Part shown: piece by piece, positions 1 to 7,150 of the stretch
Position numbering within the stretch: the first letter of the stretch is position 1
Layout of the letters: every line of letters starts with the position of its first letter
From: Granulicella sp.
GTDB taxonomy: Bacteria > Acidobacteriota > Terriglobia > Terriglobales > Acidobacteriaceae
Reading direction: 5' to 3'
Length of the DNA: 37,626 nt
Assembly (NCBI GenBank): GCA_003133205.1
Contig: PKWK01000144.1
Span: forward strand, 123-37,748
Program-made: the position numbers and the translations under genes
Notes under the pieces: model-generated
What the model was told of the DNA's origin: nothing
Databases searched by the model: none
What the model saw: the letters and a program-made list of their open reading frames with translations, nothing else

Positions 1-236
1 ATCGAGTGCTCCTGCAGGTTATGGCCGATGCCCGGAATATAAGTCGTGACCTCAATCCCATTGGTAAGGCGAACACGCGCGACCTTACGCAGCGCAGAGT
101 TCGGCTTCTTGGGGGTCTGAGTGTAAACGCGGGTGCAAACGCCGCGGCGCTGGGGCGAGCCCTGAAGCGCGGGGCTGGCAGTCTTGTAACGGGTGGGCGT
201 GCGGCCCTGCTTGACGAGCTGATGGAACGTAGGCAC
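1..236 (-). CDS. rpsL: 30S ribosomal protein S12 (5' part, runs off the window)
   Basis: S12 sits at the decoding centre of the small ribosomal subunit. The minus strand reads a GTG start at 236-234 followed by [11 protein letters not shown], then a segment containing [20 protein letters not shown], the near-invariant S12 core that contains the streptomycin-site lysine (TPKKPNSA). About 78 codons are present; the C-terminal part lies beyond base 1. The start is fixed by a perfect AAGGAG (complement of 242-247) 5 nt upstream of the GTG. In most bacteria rpsL opens the str operon (rpsL-rpsG-fusA-tuf); those genes would lie to the left, outside the window. Confidence 0.97.
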   Translation of the reverse strand, partial: MPTFHQLVKQGRTPTRYKTASPALQGSPQRRGVCTRVYTQTPKKPNSALRKVARVRLTNGIEVTTYIPGIGHNLQEHS

Positions 237-399
237 TCGAACTCCTTGTATTTCTACTCAACGCCTTCCGGCCTAAGGCCGTTCTGGCACTCAAAACTCT
301 GGCAGACAGAGAGGAGGGAGTTTCTTTCGCGCGACCGTAACATCCCGTGCGGCATACGCACGAAAGGTTGAGGACACTGACGTGCCTCACGCGAAGATT

Positions 400-474
400 G
401 TCCCTTGCTTCCCGTCTGGAACACTCAAATCAGACGAACAACAGTCGACGGTGGCCGAGCGTCCCTTGCTTCCC
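400..474. repeat. 14-bp direct repeat, 61-bp period, upstream of rpsL
   Basis: GTCCCTTGCTTCCC occurs at 400-413 and again at 461-474. Both copies lie 160-240 bp upstream of rpsL, reading GGGAAGCAAGGGAC in the rpsL direction. The repeat is seen directly; a regulatory role for a str-operon promoter is only a guess. Confidence 0.5.
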
Positions 475-783
475 CTGTCACGCGGACCAGAACTACTGGA
501 AGATGGAGTTGGCTCCGTTTCGCTGTTCCGTCCCGCATAGCCCATCCTGGAGGAGGGTGTCGCAGGTACGATTGCGAGGATGAAGCGCCGCAGCGTAACC
601 GGCCTATGCGTACTTTCCATGCATAGACCCTGCGGATGAACTGCTGTTTTCCAGTGTATCGCAAACGGCCGAAGCCTGCGCGACACACTGACCACTCCCG
701 CGCAACCTGCACGGCAACGGGTTCCCGATTCGCGCGGAACCTACTAACAATATCAAGCGGAGGACGCGGGGTCAAGCATTGTT

Positions 784-829
784 GAGGAAATTCCTCGGCC
801 AGCGGCGGCTTTTCCGCCCATGCTAGCCT
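784..829 (+). promoter_or_regulatory. Putative promoter/operator of the S9 peptidase gene
   Basis: An extended -10-like TGC-TAGCCT lies at 821-829, ending 6 nt before the ATG at 836, which would give a leaderless mRNA. Upstream, GAGGAA-A-TTCCTC (784-796) is a perfect inverted repeat with a 1-nt centre, placed about 40-52 bp before the predicted start, a plausible operator position. No convincing TTGACA-type -35 is seen. Confidence 0.4.
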
Positions 830-835
830 TTGGGA

Positions 836-3034
836 ATGGATTTCCAGCCTGCAAAAGAACCATCCCCCGCCCTGCGGCGCCGACTCTCCGCTCTGGGGCC
901 TCTGCTTGCCGCGGCCCTGCTGCTTTGCCTTCCCCCAGCCGCCACCTCACAGACTGCCCAGTCCGTACAGTCCGCCAAAAACCAAACTTCCAATCCCCGG
1001 ATAGAGTCCCTTCTCGATAACCTTGGCCGGGTGCGTACACCAACCTCCGTGACCATATCGCCCGACGGCCTCACTCTCGCATGGTCCGTCAGCGGACCGC
1101 ACGGCGCCGAACTGCACCTGACCGGCATCGCGCCTGCAGGCTCCGCGCAGGATGCGGCATGGGAGCGGGTGATCTCGCCGGACACAATCGGCGACGTGAC
1201 CAACAGCCGGCCCGGCGCATGCACCGCTCACCATCCGGCTTGGTCGCCCGACGGAAAGCAGCTTGCCTTCCTCTCGAACTGCTCCGGCAGCGGTTCCGAC
1301 TGGGAGCCGTCTTCGCAGAACAACATCTTCGTCTGGACCCTCGCCGTCAACGGCATGAAGCAGGTCAGCCACCTCCACGGCGCCGTAAGCTCGATCGCCT
1401 GGTCTCCGGATGGCAGATCAATCGGCTTCCTCTATGTAGAGAACGCCACCCGCTCCGCCGGCGCGCTGGACGCGATGAAGCCCTGGTCCGGCGTGATCGG
1501 TGAAGACGGCGTCGAGGTGCAACGTGTCGCCCGAGTCGCCGTCGATGGCAGCTTCAAGCTCATATCACCGCAGAATCTGCACGTCTATGAGTTCACCTGG
1601 ACGCCAGACTCCCGAGCCATTGCCTTCGTGGCGGCGAACCCTCCGGGCGAGAACAACTGGTGGGTAGCCAAGCTTTACGTTCAGCGGATCCAGGCGGGCA
1701 CTCTGATCCTTCGTCCCGACGCCGAGATATCCCCCGGTGACCCGGTTGCCATCCTCGATCCCCAAACCACCACCGGCCCCCTCCACGGCCTCCAAATCGC
1801 CGTCCCGCGCTTTTCCCCCGACGGCAAGCGGATCGCCTTTATTGGCGGTCTCATGTCCGACCAGGGCTCGACCGGCGGCGACATCTACGTCATCCCGGCG
1901 ACTGGTCTGAAGCCTGGCGACGAGCCCAAGAACGTCACCCCCAACCGCCCCGCCTCGCCCGCCTACATCGCATGGCAGGATGACCACACCATCGGCATCT
2001 CCGAGCACGTCGGCGGAAGCAGCCGCATCACCTTGCTCGATCTCACCACCGGCAAGGACGTCCCCGGCCTGGACTTTACGTTTCCCGACACGATCGTCGC
2101 AGGCACCGACGTGATGAGCGTGTCCGTCGCCAGCAAGTCGCTGAACGTCGCCATGATCCGCCAGTCGTTCGAGCACGGCCCCGAGGTCTGGGCCGGCCCA
2201 TCCGACAACCTCAAACAGATGACCCACCTCAACGACGCCCTCAAGCCCGCCTTGGGCAAGGCCGAGTCCATCGACTACACCAACGAGGGTTTCCACATCC
2301 AGGGATGGCTGCTCTATCCCGCGAACTACGACCCCTCAAAAAAATATCCGCTGATCGTCAGCGTCCATGGCGGCCCGTCGGGCGTGACATCGCCGCGCTG
2401 GCCGGGAGTGAATTATGGAGCCGTTCCCTTCTCCGCGCTGGGCTACTTCGTCTTCATGCCTAATCCGCGCGGCAGCTATGGCCAGGGCGAAAAGTTCACC
2501 CAGGCCAACGTCAAAGACTTCGGATACGGCGACCTGCGCGATGTCCTCGCCGGAGTCGACGTAATCGAGAAGCGCTTCCCCATCGACAAGGATCGCGAAG
2601 GGCTGACCGGCTGGAGCTATGGCGGATTCATGACCATGTTCGCCGTAACCCAGACCACGCGGTTCAAAGCCGCGGTCGCGGGCGCGGGTATCTCGGACTG
2701 GCAGAGCTACTACGGCGAGAACTCCATCGACCAGTGGATGGTGCCGTTCTTCGGTAAGACCGTGTACGACGATCCGGCGATCTATGCGAAGAGCTCCGCA
2801 ATCGACTTCATCAAGAACGTCAAGACACCGACGCTTGTGGTCGTGGGCGATCGCGACGGCGAATGCCCGGCGCCGCAGAGCTTCGAGTTTTGGCACGCAT
2901 TGAAAGCCGAAGGCGTGAAGACGCAGCTTGTGATCTATCCCCACGAAGGGCATCGCTTCGTCGATCCGGAGCACCAGCGCGATGTTCTGAAGCGCGCACT
3001 TGACTGGTTCGAAACGGAGATGCCGCCGAAGTAA
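836..3034 (+). CDS. Secreted S9-family prolyl oligopeptidase / acylaminoacyl peptidase
   Basis: Serine peptidase of the prolyl oligopeptidase family (S9), predicted to trim peptides in the periplasm. The 732-residue protein starts with a basic n-region and a hydrophobic stretch ending in PPAATSQ (signal peptide, about 1-35). WD40-like PD40 propeller repeats follow (several SPDG turns, about 60-440), then an alpha/beta hydrolase domain from about 460. The triad is visible: Ser594 in GWSYGGF, Asp674 in GDRDGECP and His706 in HEGHRF. I chose ATG 836 over the in-frame TTG at 830 because the TAGCCT hexamer ends 6 nt before it and no Shine-Dalgarno is seen. Length and domain order are normal for the family. 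Substrate is unknown; the gene stands alone. Confidence 0.93.
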   Translation: MDFQPAKEPSPALRRRLSALGPLLAAALLLCLPPAATSQTAQSVQSAKNQTSNPRIESLLDNLGRVRTPTSVTISPDGLTLAWSVSGPHGAELHLTGIAPAGSAQDAAWERVISPDTIGDVTNSRPGACTAHHPAWSPDGKQLAFLSNCSGSGSDWEPSSQNNIFVWTLAVNGMKQVSHLHGAVSSIAWSPDGRSIGFLYVENATRSAGALDAMKPWSGVIGEDGVEVQRVARVAVDGSFKLISPQNLHVYEFTWTPDSRAIAFVAANPPGENNWWVAKLYVQRIQAGTLILRPDAEISPGDPVAILDPQTTTGPLHGLQIAVPRFSPDGKRIAFIGGLMSDQGSTGGDIYVIPATGLKPGDEPKNVTPNRPASPAYIAWQDDHTIGISEHVGGSSRITLLDLTTGKDVPGLDFTFPDTIVAGTDVMSVSVASKSLNVAMIRQSFEHGPEVWAGPSDNLKQMTHLNDALKPALGKAESIDYTNEGFHIQGWLLYPANYDPSKKYPLIVSVHGGPSGVTSPRWPGVNYGAVPFSALGYFVFMPNPRGSYGQGEKFTQANVKDFGYGDLRDVLAGVDVIEKRFPIDKDREGLTGWSYGGFMTMFAVTQTTRFKAAVAGAGISDWQSYYGENSIDQWMVPFFGKTVYDDPAIYAKSSAIDFIKNVKTPTLVVVGDRDGECPAPQSFEFWHALKAEGVKTQLVIYPHEGHRFVDPEHQRDVLKRALDWFETEMPPK

Positions 3035-3277
3035 ACGCCACGCGGAAAAATGCCTGCGCGTCAACCGGAACGGTTCAATTGCAATGCAATCCGCGATCCA
3101 TTTGCCCCCTCTGTGGCTATGCAGATTGCGATTCCACAGCGGGCGCGTCTAATCGCTCACGGCTCAACCGAGACCGCTATTTGCGTCCCGTGTTCACAGC
3201 TTCTACACTGGAGCTTAAGAAACTAGCGTCTGCGGTGTGACCGTTCAGCTCTGTTTCCGGTTGGACGGGGAGGTTTA

Positions 3278-5587
3278 ATGCGTCGGTTTGTCACGTTGTT
3301 GGTTTTGCTTCTGTTTTCGATTCCATTCGGTGTCTCGATTTCGGGCTGCTCGAAGACGTCTCCTCCCGTGTTCTGCAACGGCGGAGACTCGGGCCCTATA
3401 ACAGGTCAGGCCACAACCATCACGCTGAATCCGATCGTCTATGGAATCTCGCTGAATTTTGCGCAGATAGGACAGATCAATACACCTTCGGCGACGGACT
3501 GCAAGGGCCAGAACGCTTCGATTGGGCTCTACACCTACGGGACAACGGACATGACCATCGCGGACGTGCAGCCGAACACCGGCCGCCTGTGCGCGGGCAC
3601 GTGGAACCGCAATTCGGGCGGGGGAATTCCGGACTACACCTACTGCATACCAACCAATAAGTCAGGAACGGCCTATATCTCCGCGAGTGCTGACGGCGTA
3701 ACCAGCAATCCGCTGCCAATCTTCATCCATCCAGTGGTGACCAGCATTGTGCTGGGTGGCCCATCGTCCAACTGCACGACCGACCCGACGACAGCCTGCT
3801 GCCCCCTGACGACGACCGGCTCGGTAACCGCGCCGCCGTATCTGGCGAACTCCTGCCTTTCGCAGGGATCAACCGCCCAGCTTGTCGCGCGGATCTACGC
3901 GGGCACCGGCGCGAACCAGACCAACATCAGCTGCCAGGCTGGCCATCTGCAATACACCTCGCAGGGCGCTACGTCTCTCACATCAGTCTCGCCGGTGGTC
4001 AGTATCGACCCGAACGGTGTCGCTACGGCGAACCAGCCCGGATCAGTGTTGATCTCGGCGAACATAGCGAACGCAGCCAGCTCGGCGGGCTTCTTCTCGA
4101 CCTGCCCCCCGGCGTCCATCACGCTGACGGCTCCGGGCACTACATCGAATCCTGTGGTGGTAAACCAGAACAATCCTCAGCCGCTCCTGGCTACAGCAGT
4201 CGACACCAAGAACGTAACTCTGACCGGGCTGACACTCGAGTATGTCTCCACGTCGCCGACTACGATCCCAGCGGGTTCGACGGTCACTCCGACCTTGGCG
4301 GGTGCAGCCTCGATCTCCGCGATCTGCCAGCCGCCAAATTGCAATTCGGCGTCGTACAACCAGATCGGCCTGTTCGGCAACGGCAAACCAATCACTTCGA
4401 ATTCGGTGCACATCACCGCGCCGGGAACGAACAGTACCGTGCTGTATATGGCCAGCACGCAGTCTCAGTACGTGGAATCCAGAGACTTTACTCAGCCGGC
4501 GTTAGCCACTCCGTTCCTGCTGCCCTATCTGCCAAATTCGATGATCATGAGCCAAGATGGCTCTACGATCTACATGGGCAGTTCAACCGCACTCATGGTG
4601 CTGAACGCAGTCAACACGCTGAGCATGTCACGCACCGATATAACCTCACCCGGCACCGTCCTGGCCGTGTCGCCGGACGGCAGCTTGCTCGTGATCAGCG
4701 ACCCAGTGAAGCAGATCACCACACTCGAGTCCTCCTCTGGGGGCGTCGTCTCTACGTATGGCGGTGTCGGGACGCGCGCCGCATTTGCGCCGGACAGCCA
4801 GACCGTATACATCACCGCTGGCAATCAGTTGCTGGTGTACTCGGCCTATACCGGATGGACCAGCATCACGCCGGCGACAACGGCAGGAACGCCGGTGACC
4901 GACGTAGCCATTACGGTACCGAGCGTCGGAGCGTATTTCGCCGGTCCATCCACCACCGCTCGGGGATACTGCGCGATCAGCACCCCGGCAGCCGCGCCGA
5001 ACAGCGAGACCAACGTCTTCTATTCGCCCGCCGACAGTTCTCCGGCAATCACCGACCGAATCGCCGCAACCAACGACGGACTTCACGTCCTGGGCGCGAC
5101 CGTGACCCCGGTGCCAACGCTCAGCGACCTGCACGTCCAAATCCCGGCCGGCAACAACGCAGGCTCGGTCAGCATCGCCTGCCCCACCACCGGCGGCCTT
5201 ACCTTCTCGAACACTCTCTCAACTAGCATTCTGAGTCCGGTGACAGCGACGGCGATTACCGGGGTCTTGCCGACCTCCGACTCGACGCTCGCCTTTATCA
5301 CCTACACGGGCTCGGGCGGCGTTCTGCCGGCCTATGCTCCGATAGCCAGCGGCCCGGGGCCGACCACCTACATCAAGCTGTCTGGTACTGCGATAGCTCC
5401 GGTTGCGGGCGTGATAAGTGCTGACAACACTACGTTCTACGCGGGGACCTCGGGAGACAACCTGGTCCACCTCATCAACCGAAGGACGCTCACCGACAGC
5501 TCGACACTGACGCCGAACCTGGCCAACCCCTCTGGCGCGACTGTGCCAGTGAATCTTCTGGTGCAGAAGCCACGCAGGACGACCTAG
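3278..5587 (+). CDS. Large lipoprotein with Ig-like repeats and beta-propeller segments
   Basis: No specific function is recognised. The 769-residue protein starts MRRFVTLLVLLLFSIPFG and has a lipobox SISGC, so Cys24 should be lipidated and the protein anchored in a membrane facing the periplasm or surface. Residues about 40-400 are Thr/Ser/Pro-rich with bacterial Ig-like features (repeated phrases such as ITLNP, ITLTAPG, VSIDPNG). Residues about 430-760 contain repeated propeller-like turns (SQDGSTIYMGS, SPDGSLLVISD, APDSQTVYITA, SADNTTFYAG), like the YncE/WD40-like propellers common in acidobacterial surface proteins. A strong GGGGAGG lies 7-8 nt before the ATG. The gene is monocistronic, with 243 bp before it and 315 bp after. 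Confidence 0.85.
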   Translation: MRRFVTLLVLLLFSIPFGVSISGCSKTSPPVFCNGGDSGPITGQATTITLNPIVYGISLNFAQIGQINTPSATDCKGQNASIGLYTYGTTDMTIADVQPNTGRLCAGTWNRNSGGGIPDYTYCIPTNKSGTAYISASADGVTSNPLPIFIHPVVTSIVLGGPSSNCTTDPTTACCPLTTTGSVTAPPYLANSCLSQGSTAQLVARIYAGTGANQTNISCQAGHLQYTSQGATSLTSVSPVVSIDPNGVATANQPGSVLISANIANAASSAGFFSTCPPASITLTAPGTTSNPVVVNQNNPQPLLATAVDTKNVTLTGLTLEYVSTSPTTIPAGSTVTPTLAGAASISAICQPPNCNSASYNQIGLFGNGKPITSNSVHITAPGTNSTVLYMASTQSQYVESRDFTQPALATPFLLPYLPNSMIMSQDGSTIYMGSSTALMVLNAVNTLSMSRTDITSPGTVLAVSPDGSLLVISDPVKQITTLESSSGGVVSTYGGVGTRAAFAPDSQTVYITAGNQLLVYSAYTGWTSITPATTAGTPVTDVAITVPSVGAYFAGPSTTARGYCAISTPAAAPNSETNVFYSPADSSPAITDRIAATNDGLHVLGATVTPVPTLSDLHVQIPAGNNAGSVSIACPTTGGLTFSNTLSTSILSPVTATAITGVLPTSDSTLAFITYTGSGGVLPAYAPIASGPGPTTYIKLSGTAIAPVAGVISADNTTFYAGTSGDNLVHLINRRTLTDSSTLTPNLANPSGATVPVNLLVQKPRRTT

Positions 5588-5902
5588 TACGGGTATTGCC
5601 GCTAACCAAATGTCGGCGCTGATTTTAATTCACTTGCACACTCCCCCGATGACTTTCTCGGGAGGAAGTGGCTTGGAATGATGCGCTTGGCAGTCTCAGG
5701 TGCGGCTAACCTATCTTCTCAAGTCTCAAGTGAAATCGGTTGCGACTAACTCCGAATCGGACTCGTTCCCGGTCTTGATCGTTACTAAAGGCGTAGAGCT
5801 CAGTACTGAGAATCGCCTACTCTGTGTTAGGAAACGCCTATGATGTTGGCGAGGAAGCAACTTTCTTTTTCTTGATCTTCTGAACTTCTTATCTCCTGGG
5901 CC
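5588..5902. other. 315-bp intergenic region upstream of the GGDEF gene
   Basis: No gene is seen. The notable element is a perfect 12-bp palindrome, CTCAGTACTGAG, at 5799-5810, about 95 bp before the diguanylate cyclase start. CGCCTA follows twice (about 5815 and 5835), the second running into TATGAT (5839-5844), a reasonable -10. I looked for a c-di-GMP riboswitch here and saw no conserved core. Confidence 0.45.
5799..5810. promoter_or_regulatory. 12-bp perfect palindrome, candidate operator
   Basis: CTCAGTACTGAG is its own reverse complement and sits 29-40 bp upstream of a TATGAT hexamer in the leader region of the GGDEF gene. The symmetry is seen; binding by a dimeric regulator is inference. 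Confidence 0.35.
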
Positions 5903-7096
5903 ATGGATTACGGAACGTTTTTCTTCACCAATATTGTCTCGATGACCGTGTTTACCTTATGCGTCAGCCTGCTTGCCTGGCGCAATCGCGGCGTAGTCGG
6001 GATGAAGTGGTTTGCCGGCGGCCTGATTGTGGGGCTGGTGAAGTTGATTCTGCAGGGCCTCGAAGGAAAAGTGCCCGCAGTCCTCGGCAGCATGGTGCCC
6101 AATGAGCTTTACCTGATTTCCTCCCTCTTCCAACTCATGGGTTTGCACTGGTTTGTGGTTCGCCGGCCGTTCCGCCACAGGTGGCCTTTCGTTGCCATCG
6201 GGCTTGCGCTGGCGGTCTATACCGCGATGTTTCTGGGCAGGATTCCGTACAGCGGCAATGTCATCAATATCCCGAATGTCATGGTGTGCGGCGCCTCCGC
6301 GTGGATGCTTCTGAAGCACGGGCGTGCCGCAGTCTCGCGAGTAGCCGCGGTAATCCTAAGCGCAGCGGCGGTTGTGATGGCCTATCGCGCATGGCTGACA
6401 AACATGCGCTATATGCGACCGTGGGAGACAGTTCACGCGCAGACCGATCCGCGATGGCTATATTCGCTCGCCCTGATGGCGTTTCTTGCCACCTGCATGG
6501 TGATGTGCGACTTGTGGTACCTGGTGACGGAGTTGGGAAGAGTGCTGGCCGAGCAGGCGCGCACCGATTCCCTGACCGGAGCGCTGAATCGCCGGGCGAT
6601 GGAGGAAGCGGCCCTGCGCGAAACATCGCGAAGCATACGGCACGGCCATCCGCTCTGCATGATCGTGGTGGATGTCGACCATTTCAAGCGCCTGAACGAC
6701 ACACGGGGCCATGCCGCGGGCGACTGCGCGCTTCAGGCATTGGTACGCCAGGTAAAGACAATGCTGCGGACAAACGATCTCATTGCCCGCACAGGAGGGG
6801 AAGAGTTCACTATCCTACTGCCGGACACTCTGGCGTCCGCGGGCCTAATGGCGGCGGAGCGGGTGAGGCAGGCAGTAGAAGGGCTCGAAATAACGTTTGA
6901 GAATCAGCCCATCCGATTTACCGTCAGCGCGGGCGTGGCCCAATTTGATCCGTCGCAAGGCGGCTGGGAGACGATGATGCGGCGCGCCGACTCGGCGATG
7001 TATGAGGCCAAGGAGCATGGCCGCAACTTGGTGTGCGCAATCGCAGAAAGCGATGATAGCGAGGATCTGAAGGGGGAATGCCTCCCCATTGCGTGA
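5903..7096 (+). CDS. Membrane-bound diguanylate cyclase (GGDEF)
   Basis: Makes cyclic di-GMP from two GTP at the inner membrane. In this 397-residue protein, residues about 1-215 form six to seven hydrophobic segments, like the multi-pass sensor of AdrA/YfiN-type cyclases. Residues about 225-385 are a GGDEF domain with DSLTGALNRRAM, the metal-binding DVDHFKRLND, and the active site as GGEEF at 298-302, an active variant. RTND at 289-292 is a canonical RxxD inhibitory site, so product feedback is expected. No clear Shine-Dalgarno lies before the ATG; TTATCT sits about 9 nt upstream. The gene converges on the PAS-GGDEF-EAL gene, with only 54 bp between the stops. The input ligand is unknown. 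Confidence 0.93.
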   Translation: MDYGTFFFTNIVSMTVFTLCVSLLAWRNRGVVGMKWFAGGLIVGLVKLILQGLEGKVPAVLGSMVPNELYLISSLFQLMGLHWFVVRRPFRHRWPFVAIGLALAVYTAMFLGRIPYSGNVINIPNVMVCGASAWMLLKHGRAAVSRVAAVILSAAAVVMAYRAWLTNMRYMRPWETVHAQTDPRWLYSLALMAFLATCMVMCDLWYLVTELGRVLAEQARTDSLTGALNRRAMEEAALRETSRSIRHGHPLCMIVVDVDHFKRLNDTRGHAAGDCALQALVRQVKTMLRTNDLIARTGGEEFTILLPDTLASAGLMAAERVRQAVEGLEITFENQPIRFTVSAGVAQFDPSQGGWETMMRRADSAMYEAKEHGRNLVCAIAESDDSEDLKGECLPIA

Positions 7097-7150
7097 ACCG
7101 GTAGGCAAAGGGCTCCGCAGCGCGTGGCCCCGGTGGTTTGACGGCGTTTT

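Larger units (their letters stand above)
237..829. other. 593-bp intergenic region between rpsL and the S9 peptidase
   Basis: No convincing gene or tRNA is seen; the open frames overlap each other and lack family features. It holds the leader of rpsL (minus strand), including a 13-bp palindrome CGGCCTAAGGCCG at 269-281 that would form a small hairpin about 32 nt upstream of the GTG. It also holds a 14-bp direct repeat (400-413 and 461-474) and, at the right end, the promoter region of the peptidase gene. Confidence 0.6.

Noticed and set aside
237..829. Several overlapping 60-115 codon frames in the gap after rpsL
   Set aside because: They overlap one another on both strands, lack ribosome sites and show no protein-family features.
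5588..5902. Possible c-di-GMP riboswitch before the GGDEF gene
   Set aside because: I could not find the conserved core or tetraloop-receptor pattern of either c-di-GMP riboswitch class.
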